Part shown: positions 35,771-46,743 of the stretch, piece after piece
How the letters are laid out: each line of letters opens with the position of its first letter
How positions within the stretch are numbered: position 1 is the stretch's first letter
Source: Crocodylus rhombifer
Taxonomy: Eukaryota; Chordata; Crocodylia; Crocodylidae
Assembly: GCA_038503035.1 (NCBI GenBank)
Contig: JAVSML010025175.1
Coordinates: 1-64,000, forward strand
Reading direction: 5' to 3'
DNA length: 64,000 nucleotides
Program-made: the position numbers and the translations under genes
Notes under the pieces: model-generated
Databases searched by the model: none
What the model was told of the DNA's origin: nothing
The model's input: only the letters and a program-made list of their open reading frames with translations

Positions 35771-36550
35771 ATCTGCTAAATAATTCCTACACTAGTTAAT
35801 GTCAGTTTAACATTCAGGGCTTCTTATATGCATGTGGTATGTGGTTTAAGACTATAGTTAGAATGAGTTATAATTTGCATTGATAAACTACATATATATT
35901 TATTTTCTCTGGTACATCACTTTTGAATATAGTATGATACTTATTGTTTTTCTTGCCAAAAGAAAATGTAATTGTTTATGATCAGTGATCCTGGTTTTCC
36001 CTGACAAAAAAATTGCAAATTCTCTGCTAAAAAAATTGCAAAATCTGTGTTTAAAATGAAAGGCCCCTCACTCCCACCCCCAACCCCCCAGCCTTGCTGG
36101 TGACCCTCACTCCCACCCCTCTCAGCCCCCTGGCCCTGCTTATGTCCCTCACTCCCCACCACAACATGCCCAGATCTGCTGGTGCCCCTCACCCCCACCC
36201 ACAGCCCCTTGCTTCCCCCAGCCCTACTGCAAGGGACCCTCAGCTGCCAGGACTGGCAGGAGGCAGTGGCTGCTGCAGTGGAGCAGAGCCAAATCCTCAA
36301 TCCCTGCTTCCCCAGGAGTGCATGCATTGGCAGGGAGCTGGCCCCAACCCACCAGACAAGCTGCCCATGGCCCCATCTCACTCCTCACTGGCCCTGCAGC
36401 TCTGCATTGCAGCCCTGGGCCCGAGCCCTATGCACCACCTGACTGTGCAGCAGCCCCAACCCCAGCCCTGCCCAACTCCCTGTGGGGGCCTCAATCCCCC
36501 ACTTAGTTATGGGACCTGCTCTCCAGGTTGCCTGGCAGCCATGTACATAT

Positions 36551-37885
36551 TAGAGCTGTACGAAACAACAGCATTCCGCTTCGACTTCTGTTTCAATGGA
36601 ACAGTGTTTCATTTTGAGTTTCACTTGGTTTCAAAAGCACCGTTCTGTTCCACGTCGTCAAAACAGTTTTGCTGTTTTGATGCTGTTTCAATGTTTCGCC
36701 CATAGGCTATAATGGGGAAGCACGAAACAGCCTATAACTTTGTCATTTCTTGCGTGATTCTGATGAAACTTGCATAGATGCTAGCCCCTTCTAAGAGCAT
36801 GAAGTCTGCCAAGTTTCAAAGACATAGGTGCAGTGGGAAGCACTGGGGGAAGTGGATTCTGTTGCTGGGCTCAGTTCTCAGCACTGGGAAACAGCCTAGC
36901 TGGGGGAAGCAACTCCCACTGCCAGGCTCACTTCCCAGCCGCTTCCCTCAGCTGGGCTGATTTCTCTAGTGCTGGGAACTGAGCCCCACGGCAGGAGGTG
37001 CTTTCCCCAGCTGGACTCAGTTCCCCAGTGCTGTGAGCCACTGGGAACTGAGCCTGGTGGTGGGAGGCACTTCTCCTCGCTGGGCTCAATTTCCAGAGGC
37101 TTCCAGCCCCATGGAACTCAGCCCAGTAGCAGGAGGCAGAGCACAGCACCAGCTCTGCCCATCTTCTGCCACCGGGCTGAGCTCCATGGGACTGGCAGGG
37201 CCGACTGGAGTGTAACCCAGTGGCAGGAGGTGAGGCGAGCCATGGCTGTGCTCAGTGGTGATGCGTAGGGGGTGAACGTGCACCCCCTGATGGTTGCACT
37301 TGCCACTCAGGTGATGGGGGGGGGGGCAGGCGGGAGCACCAGTCCCCCTGCGAGCACTGGCAGGGGAGCAGGGCCACCAGGTGAAGCGGCCGCGCTCCCA
37401 GGTGGTACATGAGGACCAGCCAGGGAGCAGAACCACTAGCAGAAGTGGCCACGGCCACTTCCAGAAGTTCGGCAGCCTCTTTTTGGTGAGTGAGATCAGC
37501 CATGGGGGACCACCCCCCCCAGTCACTGCTGTTGGCTGCAGAGGGACCCTGCCCCCCGTCGCTGACTGGTTGCTGGGAGGGGGGGGGACACATGGCCCCT
37601 CCCCCCCACATAAGAGGTACCAGTCACCCATGGCTGTGCTCATTGCTGGACTGAACCACGTGGGGCTGCAGAGCCACACAGAGCACACCCCTAGCTCTCC
37701 CCTGCCTCCCACCACCTAGCTTTCTCCTTTGAAATTCAAACAGTTTCAAAACGCTTTGACTGGCCTGGTTTTGTTTCAAGCCTGTTTCAAAGCCCTTCAT
37801 TTCATTTCAATTTCACTGTTTCAAGCTCAAAACAAGTCGAAACAGCATTGAAACGAAACAGCCAGAGAAGCTTCACACAGCCCTA
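36551..37885. mobile_element. Nested hAT-like transposon (family D)
   Basis: Left end tagagctgtacgaaac and right end gcttcacacagccccta-like (gcttcacacagcccta) are inverted. Flanking 8-mers GTACATAT (36543-36550) and GTATATAT (37886-37893) differ at one base. Both subterminal regions are rich in gtttcaa/ttgaaac motifs in opposite senses (36590-36720 and 37735-37860). The middle is GC-rich with repeated gggaactgagcc units (36860-37160). No transposase. Confidence 0.82.
36860..37200 (+). repeat. Degenerate tandem repeat (about 65-75 base units)
   Basis: Units containing ctgggctcagttc, cagtgctgggaactgagccc, and a ggcaggaggcacttcccc-type phrase recur about five times within the family D element. 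Confidence 0.6.
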
Positions 37886-38585
37886 GTATATATATACACA
37901 TGTACATGGCACCCCCTGCCTGACTACCCTTCTCCCACTCCCTCCCAGCCCTTTGCAGGCTGGAACACTGCCAGCCTGCAGAGAGCTCTTTGCAAAATTG
38001 CAACATCCATGGGTTTCTCTGTTAAAATGGGAAATCTGCGTTTTCCTCAAGTAAATAAGAAAAATCTACATTTCTCCACTTTTCCATGGGAAATGGAAAA
38101 CCCAGATCCCTGTTTATGATGCATTTGTTTTATTTCCTTTGGGTTTGTATTGCTTTATTTTTTAGTGGAAGTTTAGAAAGACTGTTGTACTGAGCAACCA
38201 TAGGAACATTAATAGTGAAAAGTAATGTCAGTCTAGTTACGGGAATCATTTCTATGTATTATATACTAAGTCTCAATTTACAACCATGACATCTAGGGTT
38301 GTTTACTGGTATGACAGCACAGTAAATATAATCTACAGCTAAAGCAATTGAAATAAGTGTCAAATAAATGCATTTAATAGCTTTTGTTTAGATTTTGTAT
38401 TCACTGTTGTTTTTAAATCTAAAAAGTAATTTAAATTATTTTAAATGTTTTATAGGAAAAATATAAAGACCATAAACATTGTAATGCTATTTTTATGACT
38501 TGTTGGTCTTGTCTGCATCACTTTGGGGTTGCAAAAATTTCATGTTTAAATTGGGTCAAGCTGAGGAAAAGGTTGGGAACCCCTG

Positions 38586-38765
38586 GCCCAGGGGGTGGTT
38601 CTGGCACCAAGTCAACTTCCCCTCCCACCTCCAGGAATGTGACCTCTCCACCCCCAGGTGTGCAATCCTGTGCAAACAGCCTTCATAGCACATGCAGCTA
38701 GCCAGGTCACAGTATATAGATCCAAAAAATGGGATCGGGGGAAGAATAAGGTAGGGGGCATGATC
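38586..38765 (+). mobile_element. Element E, copy 2, second segment
   Basis: Resumes copy 2 directly after the hAT: ggtggttctggcaccaagtc, aacttcccctcccacctcca, matching 11445-11490. It ends near 38765, where CR1 tails begin. Confidence 0.62.
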
Positions 38766-38813
38766 ATGCTTGCATGTTTATCTTGCTCTAATATCTATGA
38801 AATCTATGAAAGT
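38766..38813 (+). repeat. CR1 3' tail remnant, plus strand
   Basis: gcatgtttatcttgct joined directly to ctaatatctatgaaatctat looks like a plus-strand CR1 3' end with most of its 3' UTR deleted. It meets the minus-strand CR1 tail head-on at about 38814. Confidence 0.5.
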
Positions 38814-41690
38814 CATAGATTTAATGGATTTCATAGATTTTTAGGGTCAGAAGGGACCTCAGTAGATCATCAAGTCTGATCCCCCACCCTAGGCAGGAAA
38901 GAGTTCTGGGGTCAGATGACCCCAGCCAGGTGTTTGTCAAGTCTCCTCTTAAACACCTCCAAGGTAGGGGAGAGGACCATCTCCCTTGGAAGCCCATTCC
39001 AGATTCTGGTAACCCTTACCATAAGAAATTCTTCTTAATGTCTCATCTAAATCTGTTCTCTGTCAGTCTGTGGCCATTGTTTCTAGTTACTCCAAGCGGT
39101 GCCTTCATAAACAGAGTATCCCCTATACCTTGCTTCCCCCCACCAATTAATTTGTAGATGGCCACCAGATCCCTTCTCAGCCTTCTCTTATGGAGGCTGA
39201 AGATATCCAGGTCCCTCAATCTCTCCTTATAGGATCATTTCTGCAGGCTCCTAACCATACAAGTGGCCCTCCTCTGTACCCAGTCAAGGTTATCCATAGC
39301 CCTCTTGAAGTGCAGTGCCCAAAACTGGATGGAGTACTCCAGCTGTGACCTTACCAGTGCTGCATAGAAGGGAAGTATCACCTCCTTAGACCTGTTCATG
39401 ATGCACCTACTAATGCATGATAGAGTGTGGTTAGCTCTATTGATCACTTCGTCACATTGTCAACACATGTTCATCTTTGAGTAAACTAAGACTCCAAGAT
39501 CCCTTTCTGCTGTTGTGCTGCTTAGCAAGTCATTTCCCAATCTGTATTTGTGTTGGTGATTCTTTCTCCCCAGGTGCAGTACTCTTCACTTACCCTTGTT
39601 AAGCTGCATCCTATTTTGTTCTGCCCACTTTTCCAGCCTGTCCAAGTCCACCTGAATCTGTTCTCTGCTCTCCAGTGTGTCTACTTTGCCCCAAAATTTG
39701 GTGTCATCCACAGATTCGGACAGTGTGCTCTCCACACCCTTTCCAAATCACTGATGAAGATGTTGAACAGCACTGGCCAAAGGACCAAGCCTTGGGGGAC
39801 CCCACTGCCCACATCTCTCCAGATTGAGACCGACACATCCACCACCGCTCTCTGGGTGCATCCCATTAGCCAATTCACCACCCACCTGGCTGTGTAATCA
39901 TCTAAGTCACACCCATTTCATTTTTATATGAAAATGACACCATGTCAAAGGCTTTTTTAAAATCCAGTATATGACATCCATCTCGATTCCTGCATCTAAA
40001 TAGTTTGTGACCTGATCATAAAAAGAAACAAGGTTTGTCAGGCAGAATTTACCTGCTATGAATCCACGTTGGTTGCCCTTCAGCATTTTTTTTTCCTGCT
40101 GGACTCCCACAAATGTGGTCCTTAGTAATTTTTTCAAAGGTTTTCCCAAGGATAGAGATAAGATTTACAAGTCTGTAGTTACCCAGATCCTCCTTCCTCC
40201 CCTTTTTGAAAATAGGGATTATATTGGCCCTTTTCCAGTCCTCCAGGACCTGTCCTGAGTGCCATGAGTGCTCAAACAGTCTTGCAAGTGGTTCCACTAT
40301 GACAGTGGCTAAATCACTCAGCACTGTGGGATAAAGATCATCTGGGCCTGCTTACTTGAACACTTCAAGCCCCTCCAGGTGCCCCTTCACTAGGTCAGCG
40401 CTAACTATTGGTGGGCCGGTGTCCCTTTTGTACCTTTCTGTCATCCAATTTGGAGATATGTCTTTGCCCATGTTCAGAAAGACTGATGATAAAACTCATT
40501 CAAGAGCTTATCTCTGTCCCTTCTATCTGTCACTAATTGCCCTAGCCTGTCCTGTAGGGGTCCTGTGTTACCATACACCTTGTTTTTGCTCCCTATATAC
40601 CTGAAAAAGGACTTTTTGTTGTCCTTAATTCTTGTTGCTAGCCCGAGTAACATTGCTGCCTTGGCCCTTCTAACTGACTCCCTGCAAGTGTGAGCCAAGC
40701 AGGTATATTCCTCCTTGGTGGCTACCCCCCACTTTCACAGTCTGTATGCCTCTTTTCATCCCTAGGTTTTTCTGGATTTCCCTGTTCAGCCAAGAGGGTT
40801 TCTTGGCCCCTTTGCCTTTTATGTGCAATGGGATTGTCTCCTCCTATGCCCAAAGGATTGTTCCCTTGAGAAACGACTAGCCTACCTGGACTCCCATCTC
40901 ACCAAGGCTCTTATCCTTGGGCACCTCACTTACTAACTTCCTGAGCATATTGAAGCTAGCTTTTTTGAAGTCTAGCACTTCTGCCCTACTGGTTCCCTTT
41001 CCCCCTGATGAGGGATAGTGAATTCCAACAACTGGGGGTCACCATCTCCTGGATTACCCTGTATCTGCAATCCCCCACCAGGTCATCGCCTGTAGCAAAC
41101 ACTAAATCCAATAAGGCATTTCCCCTAGTGGGACCATATACTTCCTGTGTTAGGTGAAGTCTTGTATGCAGGTTAAGAACCTACGTGAATGGTCAGATCT
41201 AGCTGACTGATCCTCCCAGATGTCAGGGTAGTTGAGGACACCCATGACAACCATATCCCTTGAGCATACTGCCTATGAGAGCTGCCTTGAGAATTCCAGA
41301 TCCAGCTCATCCCTCTGGTGTGGTGGTCTGTAATAGACTCCCACTACCAAGTCCCTTTCACCCCAACCCCCTTATATTCTGACCCACAGTACATCAATTT
41401 GCCTCTCTTCTGATCCCATCTTGATTACTGAGGATGTGTATTGCTCCTTAACATAGAGAACAATACCCCCCACACACACTTTTGCCCACTCTATCACATC
41501 TATACAGCCTATAGCCCTCAATACCTACTGTCCAATCATGGGTAGGGTCCCACCAGGTTTCAGTTAATCCAGCCATGTCAAAGTCTTTGTTTGCAAGCAG
41601 GAGTGGTGAGTTGCTCCTGCTTATTCCCTATGCTCGTAACATTAGTATACAGACACTTAATCCCCGCAGTGGGTGCCCCCTGTCCTGGTG
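38814..41690 (-). repeat. Long CR1 LINE (about 2.9 kb), minus strand
   Basis: From right to left on the minus strand: the start of the endonuclease domain near 41660 (SVYTNVTSIGNKQEQL), an endonuclease 'WWDPTMDW' equivalent near 41555, the linker (RIKDNKKSFFRYIGSKNK, 40600), reverse transcriptase (RANIIPIFKKGRKEDLGNYR near 40180), a '[19 protein letters not shown]' block at 39760-39820, and the C-terminal and 3' tail at 38814-38900. It is split by frameshifts into at least five frames; no ORF1 is recognised. The most complete CR1 in the window, but dead. The 5' edge may reach about 41850. Confidence 0.9.
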
Positions 41691-41859
41691 TCTATCGGGG
41701 CCTGCAGGACTTACGTGGACTTTTCCAGAGAATGGATCATGGGCTGTTGTTCCTAGGTTCTCTCTGTCTTCTTCAATTTCATCCCCCAACAAACCTAGTT
41801 AAAAGCCTGTGTAGGAGATCAGCCAACCTGTAAGAGAACAGACTCTTACCTTTTGAAGA

Positions 41860-42385
41860 GAGATGGTCCCAATGAGCTGAGACTTCTTTCCCACGCCAGG
41901 AGCAGTAGCTCCCAAAAAGTGCCTTCCCTCATTGCTCCCAACTCCCACCCACCCTGGGAAGCAGGAAAAGTATACCCCTCCACCACTTACACACACCACA
42001 ATCCTAGTTTATTAAAACATAAGACCTTCTTTAATTTGCTTTTTATTTCTTTTTAAATTCCTTTTTTAAACTTTCTTTCATTTTGCCACCCTTCTCCCAC
42101 CCCCCATTTCCTTTCCACTTCCCATTTCATTGCCCACCGCCCCTATCCCATTAACTCTCCACTTTCATGTTCCAATGCCTCCCCAGCCAATTTTTCACCC
42201 TCCCCCCACCTAGAACAGGGATAGAAGCCTGTCATGGCTCACTGGCCCTGTAGTGGCAAGTCACAGCTGTGGGACAGTTAGAGAAGGTTTTAGCCTTAAT
42301 ATGTGACTGCTACAAACTCAAGCTAGCACTAACGTCAATCAACCTTTGAGTATCTTAGGGTGTTTGTACATGACATGGTATTTAA
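41860..42385 (+). mobile_element. Element E, copy 2, third segment
   Basis: Matches 11585-12135 in order: tcccaatgagctgagacttc, agtttattaaaacataagac, the T-rich run, cacctagaacagggatagaa, gcctgtcatggctcactggc, and aatatgtgactgctacaaac. This completes the second copy, split over about 10 kb by the hAT and CR1 insertions. Confidence 0.7.
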
Positions 42386-45300
42386 TACTCCTTAATTTAC
42401 CGTGCCTTAAAAGTTTAATCCAGTTTATTTTGGTGCATCGCGTTTGCATGACACACGCTTTTGAATGACTTAAGTCCCGTATGTCATTCCCTACAGATTC
42501 CAGCAGGGGAAGGCAAATACCAATCTACCTCCAATGTCTTTCCCTAGGAATTACAGCAAGAGGCACATGTAAACTGGCCTCCCCAGTCCCCACTGGGAAT
42601 CTCCTGCTTACCACCCCTCCTCCCAGGCATGGTCACCCCAAAACCTTTGTCACTTGCACCCGCCTAGGCTCAGGACAATCTCCCAGTAGGCTACCCCATG
42701 GTGATCCCAACGACAAGCCATGTGAATCATCCCCTCCAAATCCTTTCCCTTCCCCCCCATTTTACAAAGTAATGACAATTTATATATAGGGATTTTTTAT
42801 TTTTTACTATATAACTGATATCAGAAATGTGTGGGGTTGAGAGTAGCGGATCGGTGTTGTCACCCTGGTTGGTTGGTGATTGCAGCTGATAGGGGTGGTG
42901 AGCTCTTACTTTTATGGCTTATTAGGACTACATTTTACAGCCTTCCCAAGCTGCCAGGGCTTAGAACAGTTTCCATGGGGACACATGAATGGGCCTGCTT
43001 TCTACCCTCCCCTTCCCTGCCCACAATTCACCATGAATCTGTTTGTTTAGTGCAATATGCAGCTTTTTGGAGTGCTGTTGTGAAATGTTTTTGAAGTGGT
43101 GGGTTGTTTTTGAGCTTGGGCTGGAATATGCCCATCCCACATATACTCCTAAACCAGAGGCTATTCACTCCCTCCCCAACTGCCCACCCCACCCAGCCAG
43201 CCAACAAAAGGTATACTTAGCACTTCCAACCATGGGACATGATTGAAGCGGGCTAGGTACCAATGGGTAACGCTTGCAGAAAGGTGCTTCAGGATCACAA
43301 AAAGACTTGGCAAGATCACTGTACATTAGGATTGGGGGTAAAAAAAAGCATTGGACCTCCCATAACAGCACACCCTGCAACTCTTTCCAATAATGTCATC
43401 ACTCTATAAGCACCCCCAAGCAAATCACCCCCATGCTGAGGCAGAGATGTGGTCATCAAATTGTCTCCCAACTGACCTACCCCCAAACTACATGGACAGA
43501 TTTAATGTAATGTACTCACAGTTTTAGTATTGAAAAGAAAGAAAGAAAGAAAAAAGTAAATAAAAATCATCATAGGATGGTTAAAAAAGAGAATGATTCA
43601 TGTGAGTTCCTGTCCTTTGTGAAACTGTCTTGCATACATGCATGTAGCTGACCCAATGTATCCAAGGGGTAGCACATACACTACCCCTGGTTGAGGTAGG
43701 GACAAAACTGCCAAGGGGTAGTAAACAGTAACAGAACTTCACAGTATAATAGGTTGCTCTTCCATTTAACTTTACTAATTATTCTGTGCCCCCACACCAT
43801 GCCCTGGCTGCTTGTGGTCAGCTGTGGGAGCAGGGAGAGGGATGGATGGATGGGCAGAGAAAAAAAAAAGAGAAAATTGCAGCAGTACTTACTGGCCATT
43901 ACAGAAATAGCACAGCACCACATGGTAGCAAAGGAAAATAATTACAAGTCTTTGAGTTACTGTTTGACAGACATAAATCCATAGATTGAGTGACAAAAGT
44001 GGGGAGCACCACAAAAAGTGGTAGGAAATCCTGTTCATGCAAACACACACACAGTTGCAGCAGCATAAACGGGCAATCATGTCATCTACAAGTGCCTTTA
44101 AAGCACATGTAACAAGACTCCCAGAGAGAATTTGATAGAAGTGTGGCAGTTGTTGAACCTGTCGTGGAAGTCAATAAGGAAGTCCAGGGGGCTTGCCAGT
44201 TGTATAGCCCTTTTTTACACCTTTAGGTTTTGCATTCACCTGCATTTCCCTTGCTATTCTTGATCACCTCTCTTTGCTCCTAGTTCCCAGTCAGTCTCTA
44301 TTCCTTCAGTGACTGCTTTCACCTACATGTAGTTAAATACAAACCAATGCTTCCCTGCTTTCCCCCCGCCACCATTATTTAGCTTAGCTTCTTTCCCAGA
44401 CCTGAAGAAGAGGACTTTAAACAGGTAAGGAGTTTTGCTTGCAGTTCCAAGGCCTTTAAACTTCATGCAGTTCTTATTTCCTGGGAACACTTGCCTCTTA
44501 GGAACCATCACCAGCATAAATCAGTAAGAAAACTCAGAGTACATTGATGGTGCACTCACATTCCCAAGTCTCCTCTAGCCCTGAGAAGGTGCCTTTGGCT
44601 CACCACTGCTTCCTCCACACTACACACTTCCTTCTCCATCTGGCCTGGCTTCAGCCCCAGCCTCAACCCCATGGTGGTGCAGCTGCTTCCAATGTTTGAG
44701 TCTCTTTCCAGACCAAGGAGTAGCTTGGTTCAGTACTGCCACCACCAGCCTGGCTCCCCTCTCTCCTGGCTTCTTTTCCCTGGGAGCCTTTTAGTTTCCA
44801 GTGGCCATCTAGTTATCTATATTGGCTGGCCCAGTTCTCCTAGGCAGCCTGCAATCACTCTCAACTGTCTGCAGCAGCTGGTCTGTAGCGCCCCCTAGCT
44901 GTAGAGTGCTGAGGTGTGCAGTTTGGTGTAAGCATCTGGTAGCTAGTCTGCTACAGGTGTTTTGTGTTCAAAAGCTTGCCTGATGTCTCTCCAACTATAC
45001 TATTAGTACAATTAAAAAAAAAAAAAATTGCAAATCCACCCTTGCCCCATCATGTGAAAGCCTATCCTGACCCAGTAACTTCACTTCACCTATAAAAGAT
45101 AACAACATTTTAAAAAGACAAAATCCACCGACACCACTGCTATGACCACCACCAACTAGTTCACCATATTCAGGCGAAGAAATAAAAACATTTAAAGACT
45201 ATCTAGCCCAGCCTAATTCTGAATTAATGCCTTCAAAGAAGTGACAAATATCTTTGCTTTAAAACCATTTAAAGTAGTTTGAGACTTTTTTAAAGGAAAA

Positions 45301-45704
45301 AAGAATACAACATGCAATTTACAAAGCTAGAAATAAGACTATAAATAGCAGTGCTTGTGCAATAAGCCCTATCAGTTCTAAGGAGCTCAAAATTATTTGT
45401 ATTATGAATGTCATGTTAATTTCTCTGGAGAAGCAGCATAAAGGCATATTTAAAAAAGACCAAACTAAATTTATGCTTAAATTTTTCATTATTTTGTCAT
45501 TCCATGGGGACAGATTTATCGTATCATCATTTGACTGGCAGTAAACAATATTAAGAAAAAATAAACCACAATTTCCTTCCTGTGATTGTGTAACTTGAAA
45601 AGGGAAAAGAATTTAATGCATTCATTTTCAGCAGAGGACCTTCAGGCAATGGACTATGGAGTTGGTGTCATCAGGGAAGGCAACAAGAGTGAGAAGGGAC
45701 AGTT
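42386..45704. other. Little recognised; (GAAA)n at 43530-43552
   Basis: A short (GAAA)n microsatellite, an A-rich run at 43860-43870 and another at 45010-45028. Frames of 60-100 codons (for example 42481-42789) show no domain or splice support. 42360-42475 (gcatcgcgtttgcatgac) may be the end of another MITE, not resolved. The rest is unique-looking. Confidence 0.4.
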
Positions 45705-45876
45705 GGAGAGTAGTACTGAAAGAGGCCCTATTCAAGTCTGCTGCCCAAGGCAAGATTATCTTTGACTAAACCATCCCAACAAAATGTCTCTTTAACCTGC
45801 TCTTGAAAATGTCTAGGGATTGAGATTCCACAATTTCTTGAGGTTACCTGTTCCAGTGCTTCACCTACCTCATAGT
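45705..45876 (-). repeat. CR1 LINE, left part, split by the ERV
   Basis: Minus-strand older CR1 3' end: cccaaggcaagattatcttt, gactaaaccatcccaacaaa, gaggttacctgttccagtgc. It continues without a gap at 53103 after the ERV and one copy of the duplicated ATAGT are removed. Confidence 0.8.
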
Positions 45877-46071
45877 TGTCACAACCAAATTTAAAAAGAG
45901 TGCTGGCTAACACAGTGTTAAGCAGAGACAAATTCAGACAAGCTGTAGAAAATCCCCAGAGGGCTAGTGAGCATGCCCAACACATGCCCCATAATTGACC
46001 CCATGCTTGTCAATCATGATTCTGCCATGAGGTAATCCCAGTTGGCAACATGCGCATAAGCAGGCTTATAT

Positions 46072-46281
46072 CAGAATGAGCTAGAACTTTCCAAAAGGGG
46101 AACTATTTGATTGGCTGACCAATTCATATTTAAGGCTTGTAAGTTTCCGCCCACAGCGGAGACCAGACCCGACCTGAGCAGAGACTGCTACTGCAGAGAC
46201 TGCTTCAGGAGAGCCTCTTAGGCCTAGAGCCCTGGTTCGCTTCCCAGAGCTCCGCTGGTCTCCCCGCCACCGTTGTGCCTT
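46072..46281 (+). promoter_or_regulatory. Near-identical LTR block with CCAAT and TATA-like boxes
   Basis: Inverted CCAAT at 46110-46114, CCAAT at 46119-46123, and TATTTAA at 46127-46133, followed by the presumed start of R near 46155-46165. The 210 bases match 52452-52661 with one difference (t/c near 46192), whereas the rest of the two LTRs differs at roughly one base in ten. Short minus-strand frames in both LTRs simply reflect this identity. Confidence 0.8.
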
Positions 46282-46604
46282 TTCATACCTCGTTATAAAA
46301 TGCTTGTCTCGTCTCGACCATTTCATTACCGATTGTCGTTTACTCGTTTCACGTTCTGGTTATCTACGTTTCGGCCACCCGTTCAACATTTTCGACTTGT
46401 TTACCACGTTCCAGCCTCGTTCATCATTCTGCATTTCTGATTCAACTCAACTCATTCCGGTTACCTTGTTTAGCATTCGTTCTTCACCGTTACCGACCTC
46501 GGCTTCGTTTCTCGATCATCGCTTCTCGTTATCCTTTACCATTCTCATTCTGTAACTAAGTTGACCTGCCTACGCTACCTCACCATCTCGTAGCGTAAGT
46601 AAAC

Positions 46605-46610
46605 AATAAA
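46605..46610 (+). terminator. Polyadenylation signal of the 5' LTR
   Basis: AATAAA preceded by agtaaac and followed by a T/G-rich stretch (tttgttctgttttg), the usual downstream element. The same signal is in the 3' LTR at 52979-52984. Confidence 0.8.
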
Positions 46611-46723
46611 ATTTGTTCTGTTTTGAAACCGTACGCCTCCTGACCGCTCTGACTCCTCGCCGTTAATCCCACCTGTTCATTCGTGCTCAGCCCACCGTGA
46701 CACCGGGGCCCCCGTCCCCGACA

Positions 46724-46742
46724 TGGTGTCATGAACAAGATC
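46724..46742 (+). promoter_or_regulatory. Candidate primer-binding site
   Basis: TGGTGTCATGAACAAGATC follows the LTR end directly. The TGG start fits a tRNA 3' CCA. By eye it agrees with a histidine-tRNA-type site at about 13 of 19 positions, so the assignment is tentative. Confidence 0.5.
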
Positions 46743-46743
46743 A

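Larger units (their letters stand above)
35983..38112. mobile_element. Complete hAT-type transposon (family A)
   Basis: Ends cagtgatcctggttttcc and ggaaaacccagatccctg are inverted repeats with two mismatches. Perfect 8-base target duplications TTTATGAT lie at 35975-35982 and 38113-38120. The interior is C-rich and non-coding (36060-36530) and is interrupted by another element (36551-37885). It defines the family whose partial copies are at 3240-4158 and 23979-25080. The frames here on either strand are shadows of C-rich sequence. Confidence 0.92.
32620..38585. mobile_element. Non-autonomous hAT-type transposon (family B), loaded with nested insertions
   Basis: Left end tggtggttcccagccttggg; right end ggttgggaacccctg. 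Target duplications GCCTAGGG (32612-32619) and GCCCAGGG (38586-38593) differ at one base. The uninterrupted copy of the target at 11430-11450 has gcccagg at the same place, confirming the insertion point. Removing nested elements leaves under 1.5 kb of AT-rich sequence (32620-32806, 35143-35417, 35771-35974, 38121-38585) with no recognisable transposase. The terminus resembles the widespread 'cagtggttctcaacc' hAT ends. Confidence 0.78.
45877..46723 (+). repeat. ERV 5' LTR
   Basis: The 847-base LTR aligns end to end with 52257-53097. By hand I count about 64 substitutions and one 6-base gap. U3 runs to about 46155, a long CpG-rich R of about 450 bases follows, and U5 is short (about 46625-46723). 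R/U5 limits are inferred from the TATA and AATAAA positions. Differences are very uneven: see the block 46072-46281. Confidence 0.93.

Noticed and set aside
44884..44955. Short TGTAGC...GCTACA segment as a tiny LTR or MITE
   Set aside because: Only 72 bases, no target duplication, no promoter; inverted hexamers this close occur by chance.
46081..46326. Matching minus-strand frames in both LTRs (also 52461-52673)
   Set aside because: They coincide with the near-identical LTR block; antisense to the promoter, with no known domain. The DNA identity is the real signal.
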